Positions 34,500 through 46,029 of a stretch of 64,000 nucleotides of DNA are shown here, in pieces (positions within the stretch are counted from its first letter, which is position 1; each line of letters opens with the position of its first letter). The notes beneath the pieces were generated by a model, which saw nothing but the letters and a program-made list of their open reading frames with translations, was not told the origin of the DNA and made no database searches. The stretch is from Acanthococcus lagerstroemiae (taxonomy: Eukaryota; Arthropoda; Insecta; Hemiptera; Eriococcidae): assembly GCA_031841125.1 (NCBI GenBank), contig CM063106.1:34158001-34222000 (forward strand), given 5' to 3'. Position numbers and translations under genes: made by a program.

Positions 34500-37194
34500 C
34501 GTTTTGTATAAGATTAATACACTCTGTAAGCATTAAGAAAACGAATAATAAAACTGGAAAGGCTGATATCTGCGACCAATACACTCATCTCGTTGGAGCT
34601 GGCGTGAAAAAAGTTTATGTACTTTGAATTTTGTCGTTCAACTGAAATTACGTATGAATTTGGATTATGATAAGCGAATGATTGATAAGATGACTACTGA
34701 GTCAACAGCTTTTGTGGCCTAGTTAGAATAGGATTTCATCAGCAAAACGAAATACGAATGGAAATTACATAAACCAATACTTACTATTTTCAATTCGGAA
34801 AATGATAATATATGATCGAAGACGGCTTGAACGATTATTTAATATTTCATTTAAAAAAACTCAAACAGAAGTTTCGAGAACTATGAACATTTTGTAGGAA
34901 GAAAAGTTACGTTATTCGAACACAATCATTCAGCTTTTTCCCTTCTAATAAGAATTTATGAATCTGTTGTATTCGGATTTAACTAACTTCGCTCTGATTT
35001 CTTTCCATTATTCTCCGTATGTATGAAAAAACGTCAAGCTTACTACGAGACATCAACAAGCGAATAATCACAACAGGCAGTCAAAATCAAAAGGGCAAGA
35101 GCAGCCAGATAGATGAATCAACGCAAGCAAAGAGGAAACACAAAATTCTCTTCCTAGATAAATAAGAAATAACACTACACAATACACAACCGCATAAAAA
35201 TAATGAGATGAGATTATATGATTTTAGCTGTATTTTGAATGCTGAATACAACGGCGCTAACCATTTTCCTTAACTTATCGTTTTCCATATTCAAAATTAA
35301 AATTTATCAAATTGTTCTCGTTTTATTCCTTTTTACTTTTTTATCGTCCACGAATAGCTACACTGATACTATGATCAGTGGTATCATCTTGATGATCCTA
35401 AAATTCCCATTTAGGATAGGAGATGAGAAAAAGAGCGCTCTTGTGCGACTAAGGATACTATAGTTACACACGGGTATAATGAGCCGCCATTTTGATTCGT
35501 ACCGCGCCCGTGAATGTCGAATCTGGAGTACTATTATGAACGTTCGTTAATGTTAACGAATTCGTTAAGCTGCGTTAAGATTCGTTAACGTTGCGTTAAA
35601 TCTTCTGTAAGACCCGTTACGAGGTGAGAGTTAACGAGTGGCCTGGACCACTCGTTAAGGTTCTTTAGGATTCGTTAAGACGATCTTCTTATAAATTCGT
35701 CGTATTATCTCGCAGTCCCACGTGCAGTATACCATTTCATCGTTCAGTATCACAAAGTAACATATGGCATTCTATTTCTTAATCGAACATTTTAGTTATA
35801 TCCTGTGAATCAATTTTTTCGCGTCTCAAAATATTATTGAGTATCATTTTCATTTCAAAATATGACGGCGGAATGGAGAGGTCAGGATAGTTACTGTTCA
35901 GGGCATTATCCTACATTAGAATTTGTGTATTCTACTTAGAGATGGAGAATTTAAAGTGCTAAAAAATAGTCTAGGTAATTTTACAAACTACTTGACACAT
36001 GAACGAAATCGAAATGAAAAGGAAAACAAGTGACTGCTGACTGATAGTCTGATTCTCTGATATCGTGATATGATAACAACAAATTTACCGAACATTCATA
36101 ATACAAATAACTGACACCAGTCGTTAACGAAAAATCCTTAACGCGGCTTAACGAATTCGTTAACATTAACGAACGTTCATAATAGTACTCCTGGTCGAAT
36201 CCGACAACGCAAAGCGTACCGCGTAGTCAATTCCGAATCGACGGGCGCGGTGCGAATCAAAATGGCGGCTCATTATACCTGTGTGTAACTATAGTATCCC
36301 TAGTGCGACTGATAACAAGATGAAACCGGGATCACGGAGAAGGAAATACCATTGAAAACCTACGTAAATTTTACAGGAGAGCGAATAAACTAAATTAATA
36401 ACGTTTTCACGTTACGAAGACACTCAACTTTGAAGACTTACAGCCGTTTGGGAAAATTTTTTAGAATTTTTTTGACAACACCACACGAAAGAGCGGCCAA
36501 AAATTATTAGTTAAAAACAGTTGTTATCACAAAAATTGTTTTTTGGGCTGAGGTCCTTTTCTTCCTGTCAGCTCACAGGTAATTAATTTCAACGTCTTGA
36601 AAAAAAAAAAGGGTTAAAATTCAATCTAGTTTTAGGTCTTATTTCCCAGTCATGCCTCCAACACTTGGTTATTGACCAAAGAAGAAAGTTTATTGCATCT
36701 TGATTGGTGAAAACCAATGTAAACATTAAGCAGATGAATGAAACGTGAACCAATCATGTTGAAGCAATAAAGATTTTCCTTATGGTTGGCGAACGACGGG
36801 TGGACAAGATAGTGAGTGAATAATTAATGACGAAACGAGAGCCGAACAATGACGAGGAGTCATAGCCATAGCCGATGCCAGTTTGCCAGTGAATGAAACC
36901 GCCGAACGCCGACAATAATCGTTTACGTGAATAGCCGTTGCTTGTGTGCTTGTTGGTATGTTGGTGAAGTGAGACTTGGTGCCTTCTAATAGTGCGAGTA
37001 TTCGTTTCGTTTGTGGAATGTTAGGAGCGTTTGTTTTGTGCTTGTACATTTAATACGTTAGTGAATAACTTCCAATTTGTGTATTATTATTTTTCGTTAT
37101 TTCGCCATTTACATTTTGTGATGTAATTAAACGTCAATTACTTTTTCGGTAACTATCGTCAATACCGTTGCAAGTTTTTGTGATTGTTTATACA
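34500..37194. promoter_or_regulatory. Divergent region between AGTRAP-like gene and Clic
   Basis: AGTRAP-like (minus) and Clic (plus) diverge across 2.7 kb. The middle is occupied by the long-TIR element at 35452-36302. The last ~400 bp before 37195 are the likely Clic 5' UTR and promoter, but no core motif is clear. I see no other gene. Confidence 0.45.
35452..36302. mobile_element. Long-TIR (MULE-like) foldback element, 851 bp
   Basis: The inverted arms (about 130 bp left, about 190 bp right) share GGATACTATAGTTACACAC, ATAATGAGCCGCCATTTTGA, ACCGCGCCCGT and, further in, GAGTACTATTATGAACGTTC plus TTAACGAATTCGTTAA palindromes. The flanks are GTGCGACTA (35443-35451) and GTGCGACTG (36303-36311), an 8 of 9 match, which suits the 9-bp duplications of Mutator-like elements. 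The right arm carries an extra segment that resembles the element at 57427-57593. No transposase. Confidence 0.8.
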
Positions 37195-37266
37195 ATGTCG
37201 GAAGATTCCCTCCAAAACGGCAATTCAGAGAACGGTAACGTTCCTGAGATCGAATTGATTATCAAG
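37195..37266 (+). CDS. Clic: Chloride intracellular channel (CLIC), first coding exon only
   Basis: CLIC proteins are glutathione-transferase-fold proteins that exist in soluble and membrane-inserted forms. This exon encodes 24 residues beginning MSEDSLQNGN and ending PEIELIIK, the conserved first beta strand that opens insect Clic proteins, directly before a GTAATT donor in phase 0. The expected next exon would begin with a strand leading into the GACLFCQ-type active-site segment. I find no such sequence downstream, so intron 1 would exceed 26.7 kb. The short length makes the call rest on one motif plus a good start and donor. A chance match is unlikely but possible. Confidence 0.65.
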
Positions 37267-38734
37267 GTAATTATCCTAAATAATTCTTATGACACATCAT
37301 AATATGCAGTATGTTATCTGATGACCTTTTGGTTAATTGGTACATACACTGGAGATTTTGTAACTGATGTGCTATGTTCTAAGTTTTGAATTCAGTTCGC
37401 AGATCATAATTCATGTCATTCTGATAAGGGATTTTCAGATTTATAATTAATCGATTTACAAGTTGAAAGAAGTAAATTTATGCACAGCCATTTCGTACGA
37501 AATGCGCGGTAAAAATTTAACAACCGAAACTCGTAAGAGGAAATATTGAATTCTCCCGCCGCTAATTAATTTTTCTTTGACCCTTATTGTCATTACTGAG
37601 ATTAGTTGTGCCATTTGAAGTTATGATTACCGAGTCTCTGTTACGTATTTTCTTGTATTCATTGTGGAGGTTTCTCTCCGATCACGAAGAAATTCCTGGT
37701 TAGTGAACCCACCTAGGAACTAAAGATGTCTAGCAACTTCCATGGATTACTAACTTGTGTTACAGTCAGCTGATGAAGTTCACATTTATCTTGTTATTGA
37801 CCGGTTCCTTCTATGGACTATCTTCGAGTTTATCCGAAATCAGGAATTACTAGCTAAAACACAGACAAAGAGAAATGTCGACCCTACAAACTCCAAAATT
37901 ACTAGAAGTTGGGAAATAATGACGTTCAGAAACTTGTCACCGAATCAGTTGTCGCTAAACCGACTAGATTGTTTGAAAATTCTAAAATAATTTCGTCAGT
38001 CCAGATGCAGTGACGTTGCTCAAATTTTTCGCAGAATCAATTTGAGCCAACCTAACCACCTACTCATTAGTTTGCATGTTTTTTAACGAAAGAAAATACA
38101 CACTACATAGGTTCCGCTTTACAGAATTGATTCATCTTTCGTTCCACTCGTAATTTTGTTTTGTTTAAATTGTTTTACTGCACTTCGTTTGTATGTGCGC
38201 CCGTCACCGAACTCCGATGTGTGTAGAGGTATTGAAAAACTGTCACCTTTGTAAAGAATAATGTCGGACACTCATTTAATTTGTGTAAGCAGTTTTTTCT
38301 TTAATTAAAATTAATGTAAATTTTGTTAATTATACGAAATTATCGCAAGGTTGTCATGTTTTTACACTTCAACCGCAAATACTACACGCTTGTCTTCTGT
38401 TTCCACATATTCGTAATTTTTTTGAGTGTCCTGTGTATTTGATAGTACCGAGAAGTCAAGCTTCAAACAGTCATGAATAAGTAACTATTCAAATATTTGT
38501 GAAAAGTATAGCATAATTTTTTTCAAATCTTATTAACTTTTAATCCTGTTGATTATTGACAATCACTTGAAATCTGAATTCTTGCTTATTCATCGAGCAT
38601 TTTGTATATTGCATTCATTCTAAATCTCATGAACTGAATATATGTCTCTTATAGTCCCAACATGTTCAAGTGATTTCAGAGAATAAAAGGCGAATTTCAA
38701 ATAAGGAAGCGGAGGTGGATTTTCTCCGTTGCTA

Positions 38735-39035
38735 GGTTGCGCAAACCGAATTGCCAGGGGCAGTGCTCTTGTTTACCCTTTCCTAGTGATGATTTTGAAT
38801 AGCATTCTCATTAGACGAAGTCCAACTTGCCAGGAGCAAGGTCCTCACTTGGTCCCCTTACCCAGGGACAACTCTGAAAAAGTGATGAAGTCGCATTCCA
38901 ATTCGCGTAGTTTGTTCTGAGATTGCTTATGAGACCAAGTTCGATTTGCCAGGAAGCGAGGGTCTCAACTGTACTCCCCCCTGATGAGGGTCTTGAAGAA
39001 GTGGTGAAGTTGCATTTCAGTTGGGGTTTAAACCT
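38735..39035. repeat. Degenerate tandem repeat, ~110-bp unit, about three copies
   Basis: The units share TTGCCAGGRGC.AG near their starts (about 38750, 38829 and 38946) and GTGAWGAAGTYGCATTYCART near their ends in the last two copies (about 38880 and 39002). The first copy is shorter and more diverged. Confidence 0.6.
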
Positions 39036-39150
39036 GACCTAGACACGATTTATGGGTATTGTTATCAGTTTGGGGTTATCGATTGATCTTTGGTCACCCC
39101 GAAGAGATGAGACTACAGTGAACATACTGATAGTGCTGCCAACACATGCA

Positions 39151-39474
39151 TTACACCCAAAATTTATTCCACGGTCCTTTTACCCTCTGGCTTATCTCTT
39201 TCTCCATTTTTTGATTGGAAGATATTGTTTGCCCTAAATAAATTACTTCTTCGGTTAAATTGATTTCCTTGTCAATTTTTATTTTTCCCAGGGGAGAGTC
39301 TTTTGCCATAAATTTTGATTTTTTGATGTTAATTGTAGGTCCAGCTGTTTTGCTTTTTAAGTTTAATTCATGATCATTTCGCATAGATCTGAGAAGTCGT
39401 CGGTAATGAGGGTAAATATCATGTCCATACGTCCACAATATTTCCATTACCAAAAAAAAATCAGTTTTATTCAT
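39151..39474 (-). pseudogene. Non-LTR retrotransposon RT fragment (minus)
   Basis: A 107-codon frame resembles the palm-to-thumb part of RTE/RTE-like reverse transcriptases: MRNDHELNLK (where the active copy has a DLxxES-type segment), INIKKSKFM, then EVIYLGQTISSNQKMEKEI. It lacks both the FADD catalytic block and the N-terminal domains, so it is a fragment. It lies head-to-head with the RT fragment at 40030-41127 but belongs to a different subfamily. Confidence 0.75.
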
Positions 39475-39729
39475 TCAATGAGAAAACAATATTGAGTGAA
39501 TATTTACTATGGAAGTTTGACGCGCTCTGTATTGAGCTCCCCGTAAGGCACGAAGCGCCGAGTTTCCCCCCTCCCCCTTCCTTCTTATATACCCCATGAT
39601 ACCAGTAGACACCTGGTGGAGCGCATAGCGATGCATGCCAAATTGGCTCCCCGGGCATCGCACCCCTGGACCCGGAAACTAGCCTTCTCAAAAAAGTTAA
39701 TTGAATGAGAGTTCAGCCTCCTGCAGTGG

Positions 39730-39905
39730 CATTCCGAAGGGTCAAAACTAAAAGCTAACTTCATAAATGGATATGGATTTAGCAACCTTGAAACCCTGTA
39801 CGTAGACTACATATCGAAAAATTCAATGCTCTACAGTAGTACCGGAAGGGGGGGGGAGGAGGACTAATTCCAAAAACGGATTTAGCAGCCTTGAAACTAA
39901 TCAAT
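39730..39905. repeat. Satellite-like repeat, two units
   Basis: GGATTTAGCARCCTTGAAAC occurs at about 39776 and 39882, about 106 bp apart, each following a GGATATGG/AAAAAC segment. It belongs to the same motif family as the arrays at 1.5 and 46-47.5 kb. Confidence 0.5.
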
Positions 39906-40029
39906 GCGAGAGAATGAATTGTGTATTTTAGGATCCGTTTTTAGCTCTCTCTCCTTCTTGGAATCGTCAACTCATAATGCTTCAAAAAAATAATGAATTG
40001 GATTTGTGGAATACTTGAACACTTACCCA

Positions 40030-41127
40030 AAAGTTGTCGACTCTGTAAAACACAGTTCGGTCTGGAAGGCGCTAAACAACCAAGGGGTAAAACAGGACAC
40101 GATATAAATTATCAAAACATGGTACGGGAGGAGGGGGGCAACGTCATATGTAGAACTAGGTATTGAAGGGGAAGAATTTGAGGTTCAAAAAGTGGTCAGA
40201 CAGGGCGGCCCAGTGTCGCCCAATTTGTTCATCATAGTTCTTGAAAAATTTTTTAGAAAACTAAATTGGGAGGAAAAAGGTTTAAAGATAAATGGTCAGC
40301 GGCTGAGTAACCTGCGCTTCGCCGACGGCATCGTTCTGATGGGTAATAGCTTGGAGGAACTGAACCAGATGGCTTGGGAATTTTGCGAAGAGAGTAGGAA
40401 GGTCGGACTTGGCATGCATTTCTCGAAGACGATAGTGATGATGAACAGGGAAAATGAAGAGTGTTGGCTGGAGGGGCAAAAACTGGAAAAGGTAGATGAG
40501 TACAAGTACCTCGGGTAAACCGTGGCAATAACGGAAAGGTGGACACGGGTGACGAAAGAAAGAATTGCAAGTGCTTGAAAAAGATTTTGGCCGAACGAAA
40601 GAAAATTTGATAGCAAGCTGTCACTAAAGGTGAGAGTAAGAGTACTGGAGAGTGTATGGTGTCCTCCTTACTCTATGGAGCACAAACATGGGCCCTGACT
40701 GTATTTCAAAGGGAAAAGATTAGGAAAACATTCATCAGAATGTTGCCCAGATTGATGAAAGTAAAAATAAGTGATAAAATGAAAATAGAATCAATTTTGG
40801 CGAAAACCGGGGTCAAAAATAGGATGGGCGGCAACTAAAGTTCTACTACACGGGTCATATAGCTAGGGAGAAAAACAAGTGAACGAGGATAGCAGGAGAA
40901 TGGGGCCCTATGTATCTTACCTGGAAATGGGGGAGACTCCCAATAAGATGGAGTGACGAACTAGTGGCAAATTTTGGCATACTGTGGGTAAGGGCAGGTA
41001 GGGATAAAGAGAGATGGGTAAGAACGGTCAAAGCTTATGCCCGAAACCGGGTGAATTTGGCAGCAGGGCGGCTTCTCGCATAGCGCGGGGTTGTAAAGTC
41101 AATGCAGCAAATAAAATAAAATAAATA
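40030..41127 (+). pseudogene. Degenerate RTE-like reverse transcriptase with 3' tail
   Basis: Successive blocks in order: VDSVKHSSVWKALNNQG, an RQGGPVSPNLF box (about 40198-40230), NWEEKGLKINGQRLSNLRFAD, SRKVGLGM, KVDEYKYLG, then after a stop LLYGAQTWALT (40664-40696) and GRLPIRWSDEL further on. The catalytic FADD reads FADG (about 40320), so polymerase activity is lost. A TAA follows KYLG and frames shift. The copy ends with AAATAAAATAAAATAAAT (about 41106-41127), which looks like its original 3' tail. Confidence 0.85.
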
Positions 41128-41871
41128 TCCATTTTATTGGAACCGATCTGGAGAGATCACATCTTCAAATTTATTGTTAGTGTTCGAAAATGAGGACCAT
41201 CCGTAAGCACCCCCTTCCCTTCGGTGACTCCATGATTTCAGTTTTTAACGTGTTAGTATTCAGTGTTGCAATTGAGACATACTGAAGGAAGAGGAACTGG
41301 AATTCGTAAAATTGAAAAGTTGATTGATTTTTCGTTCCTTATCGATAATTTTAACCAACTGGCGGTACTGAAATAGTGAAGATCTTTTCTTTTCTTATTC
41401 GTGATCTGGTATCAGTTTGGTTGCAACCTAAAAAAAAACGAAGTCTAATAAACGAATTTCTTATGCACGCCAGTGGTCAATCTTCATTCTGTCTGCATTT
41501 TGAGAAACATGTTTTCGAGAATCAAATGAATTGTAATTTTTAGCGTTCTTTCGCCCAGAAGGGTACAAATTATGTGACGTCTGGAATCGGAGAATCTGTA
41601 AACGTGATACACAAGAATATCCTATCGACGATGTAATTTCAACCAGGTTGTAAAGTCCTTTCACTTTCCATATTTCAAACTCTGTATTTATCTTTCCGTA
41701 CTTCTGGCTACGTGTTCTCAGAAATCTCTCTTCTCTCCAGCTAGCTTCCTTCTTTTGAAAATGAGTCACTGAGAGAAACTCTTCGCGAAACGAAACCACC
41801 AACCAATTCGGGTTTTTCTCGGAATAATGTGCATAATAAAATTAGAGGGCTCAGTGCAAGAACTAATAGGA

Positions 41872-42320
41872 CTTTTCCAGTACTCCATATTGCATACTTA
41901 TTCGCCTGTCCTGTTATCAAGTTGGTAGTGTATGATAAGAACATAATCGTAATTTCGTAATATTATGGACGTACCAATGAGTTTTCAGTTTCGTCTTTCG
42001 TGTTGTATCTTTTATGATACCCCGTCTGTCTTCTCTGTATCATTCAAAATTTTCATTTTTCGATCATTCCTCATGGTCTTATAGGGATCATCGATTTCAT
42101 CAAATAACATTTCAATTTTCGGCTTACGCTTTCGGCAGCGCAATTCAGCAACGTTTGCATTGCCGAAAGAATTCAAACTTTCTCAAAAAATTCTGATCTC
42201 TGGCGTTTGTAAGTATCCATTGCATTGGGGCCCATTTCGCACATCAAATTCTGTTATCATACATTAGCAACTTGATAACAGGAGAGGCGAATAAGTATGC
42301 CATATGGAGGACTGGAAAAG
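41872..42320. mobile_element. Inverted-repeat element with inner hairpin
   Basis: Arms at 41872-41938 and 42254-42320 pair over about 67 bp with few mismatches; the shared sequence includes CATACTTATTCGCC and CCTGTTATCAAGTTG. Inside, 42129-42143 and 42155-42169 form a second hairpin (CTTTCGGCA...). No coding potential and no clear target duplication. Confidence 0.7.
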
Positions 42321-42363
42321 CCGTATTGAGTCCATTTTTGTGAAGCGACAGATTAAGTAAAAA

Positions 42364-42654
42364 TTTGGACCGGGCAAATTGTACCTTCGTTGGCATCGAT
42401 TGAAGAAAAACTGATTAGGAAAAGGTGGCGAAAAGGGGAAGTTCAGCGCAGCAGTTTATGGCAGTTTTAATGTTTTTTCAAAATATCTCGAGAATGAATG
42501 CGGTTAACAGAAAATTGAGAAGAACGTGCCCTGTAGCAAATGAAATTTCCTTTCAGATGAGCTTATTTTTATCGAAATCCGAGTGATTTTCTTTTTTGCG
42601 TAAAAATAGCATTGCATCGTTGTTGTTGTTGTTGTTGTTTGCCCGGTCCGAATC
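42364..42654. mobile_element. MITE of TTCGGACCGGGCAAA family, copy B (empty site)
   Basis: The termini TTTGGACCGGGCAAA and TTTGCCCGGTCCGAAT are inverted repeats bounding 291 bp. A (GTT)n run lies at 42617-42639. It is the inverted homologue of 29205-29628 but lacks the nested 155-bp insertion. Confidence 0.8.
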
Positions 42655-42810
42655 ATGTATGTTAGATGTTGGTGAACCTTGTCTATCATCTATCATTACA
42701 GAAGAAAAATCCTCTTAACAACACCCTCCAGGTATACGTTTTTACAGTAGCGAAGCCACTCTTTTCTACTTATACTCTCAACCCGCCCTTTCGAGCATTA
42801 CTTCAGAGAC

Positions 42811-42955
42811 CAGTAGCATAGCCAGCCTAGTGTTCCAGGAGATCTGGTCTTGACTAAAGAAGGAGGTGATGTTACAATTAGAAAAATTACTACCTGACGA
42901 AGTCGCAAAGGGGAGGTGTCCAGACCCTTTCGACCACCCTTTGGCTACGTCATTG
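42811..42955. mobile_element. Short TIR element (CAGTAGCATAGCC family)
   Basis: The ends are CAGTAGCATAGCC and the inverted CAATGACGTAGCC. The interior shares GGTCTGGTC and AGTCGCAAAG...AGACCCTTT with 49034-49150. I found no flanking duplication, so one end may be displaced. Confidence 0.6.
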
Positions 42956-43399
42956 TCGCTTTTTCTCGAATATACGCCGGTGTTTTCCTGTTTTCCAGTA
43001 CCAGGTTTCGGAATTCGCGGCTTCAGAACACGGCCGGCACCTTATAACAGACTAACTGACCTTGATTTTCTTCTTCCTTATCTGTGCTCAGAACGAAAAC
43101 GAAACGAGGAAATTCGCTTCGCAGACTTCGATATATCCGCGTTCTCTGTAATTGCTGTAAAAACGGCTGGATTTTACGCTTATTCACCGGCCGTGTACGA
43201 ATCGTTCTCCATGTGCTCTCGAAATAATACATAGGTGTTTTCTGGTTGTCCTTGATTCGATTTTCTGCTGTGTAATTAGGTAAAGAGGCGCACTTTCCTG
43301 TCTTGCCACACACCTCCGGGAAAACAACTCGCAGGCCTATCCAACGCCAAGACACGCTCATCATTAGAAGCGCCGCTAATTTTAATAGCACCGTATGCA

Positions 43400-43520
43400 T
43401 AGTTCAGTAAAAGAGGGATTTCTGAAATACAAAAAAATGACGCGGAATTGAAACGTGGAAGGATTGATTCCTACTACCGCCTGCTGATCCGCCAAAAGTT
43501 CCTCGAAAATCCAGTGTGAG
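43400..43520. repeat. Dispersed repeat, inverted relative to 48853-48975
   Basis: The reverse complement shares TTAGCTCAC.YTGGATTTTCG and TTTCAATTCYGCGTCATTTTTT-type sequence with 48853-48975. It ends beside a G homopolymer (43533-43541). Confidence 0.6.
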
Positions 43521-44129
43521 CTAATGACATCGGGGGGGGGGGGAATTTGGGTTTTGGTCAATATCTCGCTTTCTGTGAGCCGCTCAAGAAAAATGTTCTT
43601 GACAAAATTGAAAAAGACTGAATTAGCCACGGAAAAAGTTCGACATTATTTTTGCATAAGATCAAAAATTTTGCTAGTAATTGAACTTTTGAATCATACG
43701 TGGTGACCTCAAATTTGAAATGTTAGTACAGGGTGCCCAGTTTTTTCTAAAATGAAATTCCCTTACTTTCCCAGACACGTTTCGAAGCGGTTCAAAAGAT
43801 GGCTAAATAAAGTTACACGGCATGCGAAAAAATGTGTGCAATTTTCAAATTTCTGCAAGTTTACTGCGAAAAATAAAAACAATACTAAGATATAAGAATT
43901 TAAAAAAAAACAAAACCTAATTAATTTGCTTCATTTGGGCGTCAACCACTTCAAAGGACCACACATGAAAGTACACTTTTAGGAGCTCTCTTATATGCAT
44001 TATGTTTTTCCTGAAATATTTGCTAAAATCCCTGACGTTTTCAGAATTTCAAATTTCCCTGACCTTTCCAGAACTGGCTACCCTGTAGTAGTTCATCATT
44101 TCCAGTCATCATTCTTATGCTGTCAGAAT

Positions 44130-44785
44130 ACTAAAATTAATATTACTTGCATAATTTCTACTGGTTGGAAAATCAGACTGAACGAAAATAAATCACTAGG
44201 AGTAGATTTCTCCTTGCGATCGCACAATTACATACCTACTGTCATCAACCAAGTTCCGGTTCCAGGAGCAAAGCAGGCCAGATACCTAGTAGGTCTATAC
44301 CTAGACTCGAACCTGAACTGGCAAGAGCATGGCATAAATAAAGGAGAACTGTTCAACCTTCATGCCCGCAACTTTGACTATGATAGGCTACCGCTCACCT
44401 CTGAGCCTAGCCAACAAGGGAAGAATATACACAGACATCTTCAGACCCATGTGGTTATATGGCTGTGGAATCTGGGGTACCATTGCGGATGCCAATAGAC
44501 AGACTATTGAGAGATTCCAGAATGAAGTCCTGCAGAAGATCACTAAGGCCCCCATCCCCCTGGCTTGTAACAAATAATCAGATCCGAGCCAACCTCAAAA
44601 TTGAGACTGTGGAGGAAACCATTCGACTCAGATCAATCAGATATATGCAAAGGTTGCATAGTCACCCAAACCTAGACGCCATCCAGTTATTTGACAATAG
44701 CCAAGACCTGCGACGCCTCTAACGCCGCCACCAGTTAGACTTCAGAACAATCAGAACTAATAGAAATAACTGTAGACTAACATAA
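44130..44785 (+). pseudogene. Jockey-like non-LTR reverse transcriptase remnant
   Basis: C-terminal RT blocks appear in order across two frames: GWKIRLNENKSLGVDFSL, ARYLVGLYLDSNLNWQEH, a frameshift near 44350, GRIYTDIFRPMWLYGCGIWG, ERFQNEVLQKITKAP and RYMQRLHSHPNLDAIQL. This order is typical of jockey/CR1-type elements. Frameshifts and stops make it non-functional. A poly-G run (44873-44882) follows downstream. Confidence 0.8.
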
Positions 44786-45586
44786 ACCGTGTTGTATCGT
44801 CTTTGAAATATCTGGGTAAATGTACTTGATTGTATCACCATACTTGTACAGTTCCTAATAAATCCTTAAAGAGGGGGGGGGGGGCTTGCATAATTTCAGG
44901 ACAGTATTCAGCAGCATAGCTGATTGTATACAGTGTGCCCCATTATGGTACAATGCATTTGGGAGCACGAAAATGATAGTTTTCTTTCCAACGAGCCTGT
45001 TCTCTTGCTCTAGTCATATAAAAACAGTGAATTGTTGGACCGGTCATGTTACTGTTGGTTAGCATTCAATCTCATTGACGCTTGTATTGATTTAAGCATC
45101 TCAACTATGTATACATGGTGTCCGTAATTTCGGGAAAGTGTACTGTCCATGGGTTTTGAAAGTCGCTGACCCCGATTCTCATGTGGTTTTCGTATCTAAC
45201 TCGTTAGGTGCCGTTTGAGAAGGTCCAAGCTAAATACGAGTAACTATTGATTCTAGTTAGGATTGCACCTATTTAATTGATAATTTTTCTGTGTTAGAAA
45301 AAGACTAATACTTTATCCCGACCTTTAGACGCTAATAACAGGGTAGCTAATTTCTGGAAAACCGGGAACAGTCATAGAATTTTATCAGTCTGGAAAAGTC
45401 AGGAAATTGCTATAATTTTGATCAAAATCAGGAAGCTTTTTGAAAATAATTGGAATAACTATAGAATATACAGTATTTTTTCAAGAATAAACATCAGCGT
45501 ACAGCGTTACAACGTTTTTTTTGCGAAATATTCTAAAAAAGCTACTCATGAAAAAACTTGAAAAAAAAATTGGAAAATTCGTTTGG

Positions 45587-45676
45587 AATCTCCAACAATT
45601 TCCTACAATCTCCAACAATCTCCTACAGTCTCCTACAATCTCCAACAATCTCCTACAATCCCCAACAATCTCCAAC
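45587..45676. repeat. 10-bp minisatellite, nine units
   Basis: Nine consecutive decamers of AATCTCCAAC/AATCTCCTAC type, in register throughout. No function evident. Confidence 0.9.
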
Positions 45677-46029
45677 AACCATAACGTCTAGTAGTATAAA
45701 CATAAATATATACTGTCTATACTGTAAAGGTTTAAAGAAGAGAAGAAAAAAAAGTTTGAAAAAAGTCAGGAATTTATATTTTTCCATTCTTATAGACACC
45801 TTGTTGGAAAACGGGGAAAAGACGAGAAAAATCTAGAAAAAGTGGCTACCCTGAAGTCTGAAAGAATCTTGAAAATATCGGAGCGAGTCTTCAGGAAGTC
45901 TTGAGATAGCAGGTGTCTTCAGCGTGCTGTATGTTTTTTGACAACTTTCAAAACATGTCTGGAAAATCCTTGAAAACCCTTGGAACAAGCAGTATCAAGT
46001 TGCCCAAATCCATCACTCTTGGAAAAATA

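Noticed and set aside
37757..37990. Possible second Clic exon after a ...TTACAG acceptor
   Set aside because: The translated sequence shows none of the expected CLIC residues (no GACLFCQ-like segment) and ends without a usable phase-consistent donor.
39467..39785. Overlapping minus-strand frames between the RT fragments
   Set aside because: They translate repeat DNA of the GCATGCCAAA family and satellite units; no protein signature.
42866..43234. 122-codon plus-strand frame
   Set aside because: Its first part lies in a TIR element and its remainder has no conserved feature; no splice or start context supports it.
45587..45676. CRISPR array
   Set aside because: Repeats are 10 bp, contiguous and without spacers, and the window is eukaryotic.
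45481..45678. Minus-strand protein of LLEIVGDCRR repeats
   Set aside because: It is only the translation of the 10-bp minisatellite.
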